Notes: generated by a model from the letters alone, not told the origin. A DNA stretch of 11,481 nt from Methanobacterium sp. (GCA_015661405.1 JACWMK010000061.1:1-11481); one strand, 5' to 3'. Counted from the first letter of the stretch, positions 1-7,110 are shown. Made by a program: numbers and translations.

Positions 1-1
1 T

Positions 2-307
2 TTTGGCACGGATACCTACAAGAAGGAAGAGATCATAGAATATAAAGCAATTGAAGAATATAACTTACTTGTCAAAGCAGGTTTGGATCCACTTAATATA
101 GCAAAAGTGGTTGTCGAATTCTGCTTGGAACAGTACAAAATTATCACAGTTGAACGCCAGAATTTGATGCCAAAAAATTATACATTACGAGAGGATCAGA
201 TACGTTTAATTCATGACTATACAGTTGAAAATGGTAAAAAGAATGATAGTGAAGGTTTGAGGGATGTTGTTGATGCTGGTTTGAAGTTTTTAATTGTTAA
301 GGAATAG
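2..307 (+). CDS. C-terminal part of a putative ribbon-helix-helix protein (5' partial)
   Basis: The reading frame is open from the first bases of the window, so the gene starts upstream; the visible part is 101 residues. A TTG at 83 could act as a start but has no ribosome-binding site, and the frame before it looks coding. The last ~45 residues begin MPKNYTLREDQ and continue through two predicted helices ending DVVDAGLKFL. A short basic strand followed by two helices resembles a ribbon-helix-helix DNA-binding domain, as in small plasmid or viral regulators. The family is assigned from shape only. It ends in poly-T tracts. Inverted repeats in the next promoter make it a conceivable regulator of its neighbour. 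This is inference. Confidence 0.55.
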   Translation, partial: FGTDTYKKEEIIEYKAIEEYNLLVKAGLDPLNIAKVVVEFCLEQYKIITVERQNLMPKNYTLREDQIRLIHDYTVENGKKNDSEGLRDVVDAGLKFLIVKE

Positions 308-315
308 TATTAACA

Positions 316-334
316 TTTTTTTTATATTTTTTTT
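316..334 (+). terminator. poly-T tracts after the first gene
   Basis: Two runs of eight T (316-323 and 327-334) lie just downstream of the TAG at 305-307. Oligo-T tracts without a stable hairpin are the usual intrinsic termination signal in methanogen archaea. Confidence 0.5.
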
Positions 335-348
335 AAATTTTATCGATA

Positions 349-403
349 ACTTTATATACTAGTACTACACTTATAGTATAGTAGAGAAGAATTACTTCTA
401 CTA
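349..403 (+). promoter_or_regulatory. promoter with two inverted repeats ahead of the 310-residue gene
   Basis: A TATA-like element (CTTTATATACT, near 350-360) lies about 60-70 bases before the ATG at 420, compatible with a transcript start near 377-385. Two inverted repeats overlap this area: TATACTA (355-361) with TAGTATA (374-380), and TAGTAG(AG)AAG (379-389) with CTTCTACTA (395-403). The first touches the TATA element and the second the expected transcript start, positions where a repressor would act. The sequences are seen directly; the operator role is inferred. Confidence 0.45.
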
Positions 404-419
404 AAAAGCTGGTGAAAAA

Positions 420-1352
420 ATGGAAAAAATAGAATTCAAAATACGAGGAAAACACATATTAGCAGTCATTGAAAACGGATATGTTTACAGGGCCAAATTT
501 GGTGGGGAAAAAGTAGGCGCAAAAATTATGTGCAGCTGCACTGGAAAAACCGAAGCAACCGCGACACAATTCAAATATGCCGATGGATTGGTTTACTGTC
601 CTAAATGTGATAAAGAAAAAGAAATACAAATTCTTAAAACTCCTCTTCAATTCGAAACTGAAGCAAAAGAACAGGCAAGATTAAAAGCTGAGAGAGAACA
701 GAAAGCACGTGAAAACATACACTTAAACTTTGTAGACCAATCTCTCAGTAGTGGATTAAAATATTACTCATTATCAACTAGGATAGACCCTGATGAATGG
801 AACAAAGTTAAATCACACTTTGAATACTTCAACAGCCGCAGAGATTACGATGATGATGAACAGGATACCTTCGGAGGAGATGGATTAAACGGATGGCTCA
901 CCACCAACCCAGCAGCAGTTGAGGACATATTAAATGTTAAACCTGAACAAAAATTGAATTACAGGAACAAAGTAGCAGATGAAAAAAGAGCTGAACAAAA
1001 AAAATTAAATCAAGAAAAAACAGAAGTTAAAAATGAAATTGATGAACATTTTAAATCTGAAAGAGTAGTGAAACCTTGGGCTGATGAAACTAAAAAAGGA
1101 CAGATGATAGATTACCCTGAAGGCGTCGAATTGGAAGATCCGGCTTATCCGTTCAATATTTATGGCGGAGGCCAATCTTATATCATAGATAAGAAAGGGA
1201 ATAAAATATGGAAACTGATAAATAACGGGGCTGATGGTGATAACTGGGGACTAAATAATGTTGCAACCGGTGGGGCTGGAGCAATCGGTGCATACGTGGA
1301 ATACACAGAAGAATTAGAGAAATTAATTAAAAAATATATTACTTTATTTTAA
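420..1352 (+). CDS. hypothetical protein with CxC/CxxC zinc-type site and coiled coil
   Basis: A 310-residue soluble protein; I do not recognise the family. The ATG at 420 is supported by GGTGA at 411-415. The N-terminal ~65 residues carry C38-x-C40 and C60-x2-C63 on short strands, a likely zinc-ribbon-like site. Residues ~78-100 and ~180-212 are rich in Glu, Lys and Gln and probably coiled coil. The middle contains an acidic patch (DYDDDEQD, 142-149). The C-terminal ~70 residues include GGGQSYIIDKKGNKIW and a Gly/Asn-rich stretch, then a final helix. There is no signal peptide or membrane segment. Its setting between a putative regulator and an AP2-domain protein suggests an accessory or mobile-element gene. 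Confidence 0.8.
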   Translation: MEKIEFKIRGKHILAVIENGYVYRAKFGGEKVGAKIMCSCTGKTEATATQFKYADGLVYCPKCDKEKEIQILKTPLQFETEAKEQARLKAEREQKARENIHLNFVDQSLSSGLKYYSLSTRIDPDEWNKVKSHFEYFNSRRDYDDDEQDTFGGDGLNGWLTTNPAAVEDILNVKPEQKLNYRNKVADEKRAEQKKLNQEKTEVKNEIDEHFKSERVVKPWADETKKGQMIDYPEGVELEDPAYPFNIYGGGQSYIIDKKGNKIWKLINNGADGDNWGLNNVATGGAGAIGAYVEYTEELEKLIKKYITLF

Positions 1353-1367
1353 TTTTTGAATTTTTTT

Positions 1368-1371
1368 GAGG
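1368..1371 (+). promoter_or_regulatory. ribosome-binding site that fixes the AP2-like gene start
   Basis: GAGG lies 9 bases before the ATG at 1381. It overlaps the alternative TTG at 1366, which has no site of its own, so translation most likely starts at 1381. Confidence 0.6.
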
Positions 1372-1380
1372 AAAAGTCTT

Positions 1381-2094
1381 ATGCAAGATGTACCAATCAA
1401 TAAAACATTATGTAAACAATGCCGTGAATGCCGGGAATTCACATATCAACGTACACTTAGACATGGCAAACGTAAAGGAGATGTTTTCAAATTTAGATAC
1501 TGCACAGGTAATGTAGACATTTTAAAGATCGGAAATTGGGGTCCTGATACATCAGTTAGAACGGGCAAAACATATGCTACATCTACTAAAAGGTTTAATG
1601 GTCGTTCAGCTCATTTTGAATATTTCCTTAAAAAGGATAAAAAGAATACAATCCTCCACCTTGGGGATACATTAGATCTGAGGATGAAAATGCTTCGTGA
1701 AGTTTCAAAAAGATGTACAGCTCAAACCATCCAAGGCAAAGAAAGTATTTTTCCAGGGGTTGGATTAACCAGCTGGTACAAAGCAAATCCAACAAAATCC
1801 CAAGGAAAAAAGATATGGTGGGCCCGCGTTAAAATAAACGGTGAACAGGAATATCTGGATACTTATTACACCGAATTAGAAGCAGCTCACGCTTATTATA
1901 CAAAAATGGAAGAATTAGGGTTAGATATCAATAAGGAAACAGAAGCTTACAATATTTATGCTCGTTGGTTAAATGTTAAAGAATTCACAGATAAACTTCT
2001 AACTGAAATTATAACAGATTATAATGATAGAGATAAAGTAGAATTAAAATGGTATAAAGATTTAATTAAAAATGGACTTAATAAGAAAATATAA
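1381..2094 (+). CDS. AP2-like DNA-binding protein with N-terminal cysteine cluster
   Basis: A 237-residue protein starting at the ATG with a good ribosome-binding site. Residues 11-41 carry C11, C14, C17 and C41 (CKQCREC then RYC), a probable metal site in a basic segment. Residues ~124-180 resemble an AP2 domain: FPGVGLTSWYK, then the strand WWARVKINGEQEYLDTY, then a helix TELEAAHAYYTKME, matching the family pattern of three strands and an EAA-containing helix. In bacteria and archaea AP2 domains usually sit on phage or homing HNH endonucleases. No HNH motif is visible here, so it may be a sequence-specific binder or a degraded endonuclease. It follows the 310-residue gene by 28 bases and may be cotranscribed with it. 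The AP2 call rests on motif reading only. Confidence 0.65.
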   Translation: MQDVPINKTLCKQCRECREFTYQRTLRHGKRKGDVFKFRYCTGNVDILKIGNWGPDTSVRTGKTYATSTKRFNGRSAHFEYFLKKDKKNTILHLGDTLDLRMKMLREVSKRCTAQTIQGKESIFPGVGLTSWYKANPTKSQGKKIWWARVKINGEQEYLDTYYTELEAAHAYYTKMEELGLDINKETEAYNIYARWLNVKEFTDKLLTEIITDYNDRDKVELKWYKDLIKNGLNKKI

Positions 2095-2118
2095 TATCAA
2101 AACATATAGATTAATACG

Positions 2119-2137
2119 GAAGTAAAAAAAAAACTTC
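2119..2137. terminator. weak hairpin with A/T-run loop
   Basis: GAAGT (2119-2123) and ACTTC (2133-2137) flank nine A on the plus strand, giving a T-run on the minus strand. It lies between the AP2-like gene and the small zinc-ribbon gene. It is short and may have no function. Confidence 0.25.
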
Positions 2138-2180
2138 TACCAAAATCTTTTAATAAAAATTATTATAAAAAGTGATTAAA

Positions 2181-2312
2181 ATGAAACCTAATGATCCATG
2201 CCCTAAGTGCCTTGATGGTAAAATGCGCCAAATTCGCAACCCGACAGAAACGAGTTTACATCCTAAAGCACTATTGAAATGTTATAAATGTGGTTATATC
2301 GAATTAGTGTAA
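2181..2312 (+). CDS. 43-residue zinc-ribbon protein
   Basis: A small frame from the ATG at 2181 to the TAA at 2310-2312, with GTGA at 2172-2175 as a plausible ribosome-binding site. The protein begins MKPNDPCPKCLDGKM and ends CYKCGYIELV. Two CxxC pairs about 24 residues apart are the usual zinc-ribbon arrangement. Such mini-proteins are common in archaea and usually of unknown role. It converges on the end of the csf operon, 62 bases away. Confidence 0.65.
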   Translation: MKPNDPCPKCLDGKMRQIRNPTETSLHPKALLKCYKCGYIELV

Positions 2313-2374
2313 AACGAGAGCACTATAATATAATGCACATATATAAATTATTTTTAAGAAAAAGAATGGAAAAT

Positions 2375-3091
2375 TTAAGTTATGTTTATCATGCCGAAAC
2401 CCATACCTGTCTTTTCACCTAGACCTGCATCATATGCGAATTCTAGGAGTCGAGGATCTGCTGACATTTCAAATCTCATTTGATAAGCTCTGTGATATAT
2501 CTCTAAATCTCCTTTTTTAATGATTACACGTTTTTGTTTAACAGTTTTTTCATTCAAATCTACTATAATATCTTCATTACCATCATAATGTCCATAGAAT
2601 TGTTTATATTTCTTTAACAAATTATCTTTGAGTTGCATCCAGAATTGAGGTGCAGCAGCTGGTAAATCCCATGTTTTACCATTTTTAATAGTTCTAATCA
2701 CTATAGGACTTAAAGTCCTAAACAACATCGACTCATTAAAAACAGGTTTCTCCAATATCTCAGCTTTTTCTATTTCAACTTGAGCTCCATGAAAATCTAC
2801 GTATGGATCCTTAAATAAACCATTCCACAAATTTCTAATGAACTCTTCACTAGCTGATGAAACAAAAACATGAAACCTACCGTCCTTGGAGATAAGGCCA
2901 TCTGATTCAATCTGAAGTTTTGGTATCTGGACCTGGCTAAATGTGAAATATTTGAAACCACGATCATCATGCAGCTCCGTCGCGTAATCCTGATCATCAA
3001 GTGCATTATAGATAATCGTAGCAATAGTATAATTACTGTTATAGGGGATTTTGAACTTTGGAACTGCTTTGAATGTTATTTTTAATCTCAT
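2375..3091 (-). CDS. cas6: Cas6-type CRISPR RNA endonuclease
   Basis: Last gene of the operon, 238 residues from the ATG at 3091. GGAG at 3101-3098 fits this start and not the ATG at 3103. Cas6 proteins cut the repeat in precursor CRISPR RNA and often keep the 5' handle. Family features are clear: the N-terminal strand MRLKITFK, YNALDD, ELHDDRG, the strand FKYFTFS, the central TLSPIVIRT, and the C-terminal Gly-rich loop GLGEKTGMGFG (223-233). H41 and K47 have the same spacing as His46 and Lys52 of Pyrococcus furiosus Cas6, and Y28 lies near the expected Tyr, so it may be active. Type IV-B loci are normally described without cas6, and no array is visible here. It may process RNA from an array elsewhere. 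Confidence 0.85.
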   Translation of the reverse strand: MRLKITFKAVPKFKIPYNSNYTIATIIYNALDDQDYATELHDDRGFKYFTFSQVQIPKLQIESDGLISKDGRFHVFVSSASEEFIRNLWNGLFKDPYVDFHGAQVEIEKAEILEKPVFNESMLFRTLSPIVIRTIKNGKTWDLPAAAPQFWMQLKDNLLKKYKQFYGHYDGNEDIIVDLNEKTVKQKRVIIKKGDLEIYHRAYQMRFEMSADPRLLEFAYDAGLGEKTGMGFGMINIT

Positions 3092-3097
3092 ATTATT

Positions 3098-3101
3098 CTC
3101 C
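3098..3101 (-). promoter_or_regulatory. ribosome-binding site that fixes the cas6 start
   Basis: GGAG on the minus strand, 6 bases before the ATG at 3091 and just after the TGA of the upstream cysH-like gene. The alternative ATG at 3103 overlaps this site and has none of its own. Confidence 0.6.
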
Positions 3102-3103
3102 AT

Positions 3104-3808
3104 TCATAAATTTCTGAATTCTGGCATTAAAATACCATCAATACTGTTTTTATGTTGGAATTCATCATCAAAAAAAGTACAAAGCCTAGTTTTATCATAT
3201 CCCTGGACAGCACCATATGTATCATAATGGGATAAATATGGTAAATTGTTTGATATGATACATGCCCATACATCTCGCCAAGTCCATTCATGCAAAGGAT
3301 AACATTGTGGAATCTTTCGGTCAATTGTATAATTGAATGGATCTCTTGCTCTAATTTTCCGAGCTCCTGATTCTTCTCTACGTATCCCAAGGAATACACA
3401 ATCCCACTTTTTAGTATCAATTAAGGTAGATAAATTGCTGAAAAATGTACGATACCATCTCATATAATCCCATCGGGCATCAGGATTATTTAATTGTCCA
3501 GAAGTTCTTACAAATAAATTTTTTATTTTGACTCCTTGATTTTTAGCGTTTTCTTCTATTTCGTTTTGCATAGATCTGGGTATCAAATATGGGCCATGAT
3601 CCCATAGCCAAACTGGAATATCTGGCATGATTTGAAGAACTAGATGAAGCATGGCCACACTATCTTTGCCACCACTAAAGGCAAGATATGGATTCTTAAA
3701 TTGATTGAAACAATCTTTAATAATTTTATTTGCTTCAATCACTTTTTTCTCGTATTCATCTGTATTGGACCACATAATGAAAGTACGTTTCCATTTATCT
3801 GGCATCAT
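3104..3808 (-). CDS. cysH: CysH-like ATP-pyrophosphatase of the type IV-B kind
   Basis: A 234-residue PAPS-reductase-superfamily protein. The PP-loop SGGKDS is at residues 45-50, followed by a helix and strand (VWLWDHG), the conserved LGIRREES near 135-142, and PLHEWTWRDVWACI, the usual substrate-pocket segment. The C-terminal catalytic Cys motif of true PAPS reductases (ECGLH-like) and the paired cysteines for an iron-sulfur cluster are absent. Scattered Cys residues include RLCTFF near the C-terminus. Sulfate assimilation is therefore unlikely; ATP-dependent adenylation or thiolation of a nucleic acid is more plausible. CysH-like genes are a recognised companion of type IV-B csf operons, with role unsettled. 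Its ATG overlaps the upstream stop by 4 bases (ATGA); a second ATG at 3805 follows directly. Confidence 0.88.
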   Translation of the reverse strand: MMPDKWKRTFIMWSNTDEYEKKVIEANKIIKDCFNQFKNPYLAFSGGKDSVAMLHLVLQIMPDIPVWLWDHGPYLIPRSMQNEIEENAKNQGVKIKNLFVRTSGQLNNPDARWDYMRWYRTFFSNLSTLIDTKKWDCVFLGIRREESGARKIRARDPFNYTIDRKIPQCYPLHEWTWRDVWACIISNNLPYLSHYDTYGAVQGYDKTRLCTFFDDEFQHKNSIDGILMPEFRNL

Positions 3809-4485
3809 GATATCTTCCTAGCTTTAAATCCTTTGTTTTCAAAGAATTCTATAGTTTTTTTAAGCCTTTTTGGGTTTAATTCAAGTCCATAAACAGTTTT
3901 ATTATATTTGTATGCTTTTCGAGCTGTCATTCCCTGGCCTATACAAAAATCGAATACAGTTTCAGAAAGTTGACTATCATCTTGCTTGAACGCCCAATCT
4001 GTTGGGGCTTCACCGGATAAATAAGTTGGATCATCTTTAATTGTATTAGTTTGAGAAAACCTGAGCAATTTATTAGGTCTTTTTGGTGAACCATAGCATA
4101 TTGTCCATTCTCCTGAAAATGGAAGATACTCTCTGATTGTATCATAACTATTAAAGGCTTCAACTACCTTATTATATTCTTTCATTGAAGCTTCTATCCA
4201 CATTACATTTATTCTCTTAGCAATGCATGAAATAGGATGTGTTATATGCGATAAAAAAATATCAAAACTAACTGGCCACGTTTCTATTGATTCACAAGTT
4301 TTTTTAGCTATTGTTCTCCAATACCTACAATTTGCACTGCTCCATGGCGGATCTGAGTATATCATATCAATTTTCTCATCAATATTTACATATGCTAATA
4401 GTGCTAAGATATCCCCTTCCATCACATCTCCACATAAAAAAATATGTGGACCAACCTCAATTAAATCTCCATATTCTACATTCAT
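3805..4485 (-). CDS. beta-class DNA methyltransferase with DPPW motif
   Basis: A 226-residue amino-methyltransferase. The order is permuted as in beta-class N4-cytosine/N6-adenine enzymes: catalytic DPPW at 45-48 first, AdoMet-binding FDFCIGQGMT at 178-187 near the end, then VYGLELNPKRL. The opening (LIEVGPHIFLCGDVMEGD) resembles the start of the methylase domain in ParB-methyltransferase fusions, but no ParB domain is present. Motif I differs from the usual FxGSGTT form yet keeps GxG. No obvious separate target-recognition domain is seen. It is cotranslated with both neighbours: its ATG overlaps the first methyltransferase's stop by 4 bases, and its own stop overlaps the cysH start. Target and activity are unknown; the DPPW motif also recalls MT-A70 adenine methylases. 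It differs clearly from the other methyltransferase, so it is not a recent duplicate. Confidence 0.82.
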   Translation of the reverse strand: MNVEYGDLIEVGPHIFLCGDVMEGDILALLAYVNIDEKIDMIYSDPPWSSANCRYWRTIAKKTCESIETWPVSFDIFLSHITHPISCIAKRINVMWIEASMKEYNKVVEAFNSYDTIREYLPFSGEWTICYGSPKRPNKLLRFSQTNTIKDDPTYLSGEAPTDWAFKQDDSQLSETVFDFCIGQGMTARKAYKYNKTVYGLELNPKRLKKTIEFFENKGFKARKIS

Positions 4486-5135
4486 ACAGATCGTAACCCA
4501 TATTGATCCCGCATTCTCTCTTGAATCTTAATTATATTCGAAAGATCCAAATCCAACATGTAACATTTGCGGTTAGTTTCCTGACAGGCCATCATAGTCG
4601 TTCCTGACCCACCAAAAATGTCTAAAACAATATCTCCTTCATCTGAATATTGTTCTACGAATTTTTGAACCATCTTCACATCCTTTTCATGCCTATGTAT
4701 TTTTCCTTCTTTTTTTGTTGTATAAAAAGATGTGAACAATCCTTTTTCAATTTTATGATATTTCGTTTTGCCTTTACGAAAATAACCTATGAGATCATTG
4801 TTCCGTGGTGGGATTGAAGATCCACCAAATTGTGGTTTCTTGAAATTTGCTGAGAAAAAGAATTTGAATAAATCAAAATGTTTGGATGCTAATTCCACGA
4901 GATATTTGTCGTTATTCATTACAAATATTTCACAAGAATTATTCATGTATTCTATGAGATGCATGAACCATTCTGTTTGTTTAAAATCATAAGGTGGATC
5001 TGTAAAAACCATATCCACTTTATCTTTGCCTATTAATAATTTTAAAGATTGTGAATTTAGAGTATCCCCTTGAATTAACCTATGATTTCCTATTTCAAAA
5101 ATCTGTGATGAACCTACCATACTTAATAAATCCAT
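4482..5135 (-). CDS. beta-class N6-adenine/N4-cytosine DNA methyltransferase
   Basis: A 217-residue enzyme with the opening FEIGNHRLIQGDTLN, the catalytic motif TDPPY (45-49), and near the C-terminus HEKDVKMV and LDIFGGSGTT (171-180), the AdoMet-binding motif. This is the classic beta-class order. The opening matches methylase domains that usually follow a ParB/sulfiredoxin-like domain in phage and plasmid proteins, which is missing here. At 217 residues it is small, with little room for a target-recognition domain between motifs (residues ~55-150), so specificity may be short or supplied by a partner. The start codon overlaps the csf3 stop by one base (TAATG), with GGGA just upstream. It transfers a methyl group from AdoMet to adenine or cytosine in DNA; its role in a csf operon is unknown. 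Confidence 0.9.
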   Translation of the reverse strand: MDLLSMVGSSQIFEIGNHRLIQGDTLNSQSLKLLIGKDKVDMVFTDPPYDFKQTEWFMHLIEYMNNSCEIFVMNNDKYLVELASKHFDLFKFFFSANFKKPQFGGSSIPPRNNDLIGYFRKGKTKYHKIEKGLFTSFYTTKKEGKIHRHEKDVKMVQKFVEQYSDEGDIVLDIFGGSGTTMMACQETNRKCYMLDLDLSNIIKIQERMRDQYGLRSV

Positions 5136-5869
5136 TATATCCCAACTGTTATCTGACTTTTAGGCACTAAACACATAGTTATATTCCTTTTATCCCAGTA
5201 TGGGGGTTTATAACTGCTGTTCATGAATGTGCTGCCCTCGAGGAGTGGGAATGATCTGGCCATCCTCTGGGGTATAGGTCTCATGATCTTACCATCCTTA
5301 AAGAAACTGTAATCTGTTTCAGCATCCTCTATTTTGAAATTAAGGATTTTACCTCCACCAATTGCCCCTTTTTTACCTAGATAGGCAAGATGAGGTAACA
5401 ATCGTTCAAGCTCGGATTTATCAGCACATGTGTAAAATGTAACCTCATCTGGTGTAATGAAAGGTAGATTAATCATGAAATCCTTGAAATATCCCCTATC
5501 AGTATGTACACGGCCTTGTCTTTGTCGAGGTTTCAGTTTATCAACATTCTTATCCTGAAACCTCTTATAAATGGTTGATTGATATAATGGGGCTTTGTCG
5601 AATTGTGAAACAGATGCATGATAAACATCTTCAGTTTTTTTAATTGGAATCATCAGATCTTCAACTGGCAGCACTTGATCACTTGGTAATATATAGAAAA
5701 GTTCTCCCAATGCATCACGCATACAAAGATATTGAATTAAACTATCAAAGTACATCCAGGGATGAGCAAGGTAAACTGGTGGTCGGACTTTAAAAGTAAT
5801 AGATAGGGGAGTGTAATTCTCCCCACATTGATATTCTCGGATTTTATGATTTATAGTCTCTATTTCCAT
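5135..5869 (-). CDS. csf3: Csf3, Cas5-type subunit of type IV CRISPR-Cas
   Basis: A 244-residue RAMP-fold protein. Residues ~22-50 carry ITFKVRPPVYL and PWMYFDSLIQYL, characteristic of Csf3/Cas5 of type IV, where a beta strand leads into a helix. GKKGAIGGGKI near 165-175 is the glycine-rich loop that contacts the 5' handle of guide RNA in RAMP proteins. Cas5-type subunits cap the 5' end of the guide RNA next to the large subunit. The ATG overlaps the end of csf2 by 10 bases, with GGTGG upstream, indicating translational coupling. The stop overlaps the first methyltransferase start. No nuclease motif is seen. The type IV assignment rests on the neighbouring csf1 and csf2 as well as on these motifs. 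Confidence 0.88.
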   Translation of the reverse strand: MEIETINHKIREYQCGENYTPLSITFKVRPPVYLAHPWMYFDSLIQYLCMRDALGELFYILPSDQVLPVEDLMIPIKKTEDVYHASVSQFDKAPLYQSTIYKRFQDKNVDKLKPRQRQGRVHTDRGYFKDFMINLPFITPDEVTFYTCADKSELERLLPHLAYLGKKGAIGGGKILNFKIEDAETDYSFFKDGKIMRPIPQRMARSFPLLEGSTFMNSSYKPPYWDKRNITMCLVPKSQITVGI

Positions 5870-6708
5870 TTTGCCACCATAACATCTAACTGTTTGATTA
5901 TATCTTCCTTGTTATCTATGATATAATTCAAATACTCCTCCTCATCTTCGCTACTGTAATCATAGTTCAATCGTACTTTACCATACCCACTGCCGGATTT
6001 ACCACCGATATATGGCCTTGTCTTCCAGAGGTTTAACATTCTGATTAAACAGGCTCGTTCATGGGGTAGAGGATCTTCCAGGCTGAGCTCATGAGTGAAT
6101 CGTGTTCCAGTAATCAATGTTTGGAATTCATATTTCATCTGGGTAGCTGCTTCACCTTCAGCTCTATCTTCTTTGAGACTGTCAAGGCGTGTTCCGAAAT
6201 CCTTGCCCCTTAAACCATAAGCACTGAAATTAGGCTCACCTGAACTATCAAATGGTAAGTAATGGGCTGTTTCTTTACATACAATATCAGCCATTCCCAC
6301 TTTCAATTTACCCTGTATCATCTGATTACCCAAAGCAGATCCAAGAAGAGCTATTGGTGGAATTGTTTTGCGGATTTCATCCTTCATTTTCAGGTTGATA
6401 GCTCCCTTATCTTTTGCATCCACAGCCTCCAACATTCCACCATCAAAGAGGAAATGATATACTTTCTTTGAGTCTAATTTATAATCCAGTAAATCAAGGA
6501 AATCCTGCATAATCAATGCCCGTAGATTTCCCCGTATACTGTTCCCATGAATAGTTGGGATTAAATCAATTTCCTCTTCTCCCGTTTCAGCATTTTTAAC
6601 CACTGTTGGTAGTGCTAATATAGGTTTGATGGTTCCGTGTACGGAATCGCCACCATGATGTATCGGACTTAATGCCTGTATATTTCCTCTAAATATTTCT
6701 GTTTCCAT
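5860..6708 (-). CDS. csf2: Csf2, Cas7-type backbone subunit of type IV CRISPR-Cas
   Basis: 282 residues from the ATG at 6708. An upstream TTG at 6714 lies inside the ribosome-binding region and is less likely. Cas7-type features in order: LSPIHHGGD near 13-21, IHGNSIRGNLRAL near 53-65 (the family's GxSxRG segment), the Csf2-like YHFLFDGG and PPIALLGSALGNQM, and the C-terminal Gly-rich loop GGKSGSGYGKV. Cas7 subunits polymerise along the guide RNA and form the helical backbone of class 1 effector complexes. Type IV-B Csf2 is known to form RNA-bound filaments together with Cas11. The type III-like catalytic aspartate for target RNA cleavage cannot be judged by eye. Confidence 0.9.
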   Translation of the reverse strand: METEIFRGNIQALSPIHHGGDSVHGTIKPILALPTVVKNAETGEEEIDLIPTIHGNSIRGNLRALIMQDFLDLLDYKLDSKKVYHFLFDGGMLEAVDAKDKGAINLKMKDEIRKTIPPIALLGSALGNQMIQGKLKVGMADIVCKETAHYLPFDSSGEPNFSAYGLRGKDFGTRLDSLKEDRAEGEAATQMKYEFQTLITGTRFTHELSLEDPLPHERACLIRMLNLWKTRPYIGGKSGSGYGKVRLNYDYSSEDEEEYLNYIIDNKEDIIKQLDVMVAKWK

Positions 6709-6714
6709 AGTCAA

Positions 6715-6719
6715 TCACC
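6715..6719 (-). promoter_or_regulatory. ribosome-binding site that fixes the csf2 start
   Basis: GGTGA on the minus strand, 6 bases before the ATG at 6708. It includes the stop codon of the cas11-like gene, so the two genes are translationally coupled. Confidence 0.6.
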
Positions 6720-7089
6720 CATTTAAAGTTGCCTGTCCCTTTTCAGCTAATTTCCTACTTTCTTTCAATTTATCCACATTCTCCAACGCTAAGAGAACTA
6801 TATAATTAGTTTCCTTCCTTAACACATTCAAAGCAGCTCTCCGGTTATCCTCTAAAAAATCAAGATATTCTGATTCCACAACAACCATGGGAACCCCTAC
6901 ATTTTTTTCCAATGATTCCATGAATTGTTTAACATTCACAGCACTAGCAGCTTCTCTTACACGTTCAATAAAAAATGTATGCGCATTTGAACCACCAATT
7001 TTCTTCCAAGGAATTCGTATATAAACATTCCCCAAAATATAAGCTAATTTAGCTTCCACTTCCTTCTGTAACCTTTCATTTTCTTCCAT
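6715..7089 (-). CDS. cas11: Cas11-like small subunit of the type IV-B complex
   Basis: 124 residues from the ATG at 7089, chosen because GAGGTGA at 7104-7098 is at ideal distance; a GTG at 7101 lies within that site. The protein is mostly helical and charged, with a short hydrophobic centre (GVPMVVVE) and helices such as KQFMESLEKNV, RRAALNVLRK and ALENVDKLKESRKLAEK. Sequence similarity to known Cas11 cannot be confirmed by eye. The call rests on size, helical content and position between csf1 and csf2, which is where type IV-B places its small subunit. Cas11 proteins line the inner side of the Cas7 filament and stabilise it. The stop is followed at once by csf2. Confidence 0.7.
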   Translation of the reverse strand: MEENERLQKEVEAKLAYILGNVYIRIPWKKIGGSNAHTFFIERVREAASAVNVKQFMESLEKNVGVPMVVVESEYLDFLEDNRRAALNVLRKETNYIVLLALENVDKLKESRKLAEKGQATLNG

Positions 7090-7097
7090 TTTTGACT

Positions 7098-7104
7098 TCA
7101 CCTC
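7098..7104 (-). promoter_or_regulatory. ribosome-binding site that fixes the cas11-like start
   Basis: GAGGTGA on the minus strand, 8 bases before the ATG at 7089 and between the csf1 stop (TAG at 7113-7111) and that ATG. Confidence 0.6.
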
Positions 7105-7110
7105 ATTAAT

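Noticed and set aside
3104..3808. Sulfate-assimilation PAPS reductase
   Set aside because: The C-terminal catalytic Cys motif is missing, no other sulfur-assimilation gene is near, and the gene is coupled to csf and methyltransferase genes.
4223..4531. Plus-strand open frames inside the csf operon, such as 4223-4531 and 7364-7720
   Set aside because: They lie opposite well-supported minus-strand genes, lack ribosome-binding sites and show no family motifs.
3805..5135. Ordinary restriction-modification system
   Set aside because: No restriction endonuclease gene lies beside the methyltransferases, and both are embedded in the csf operon.
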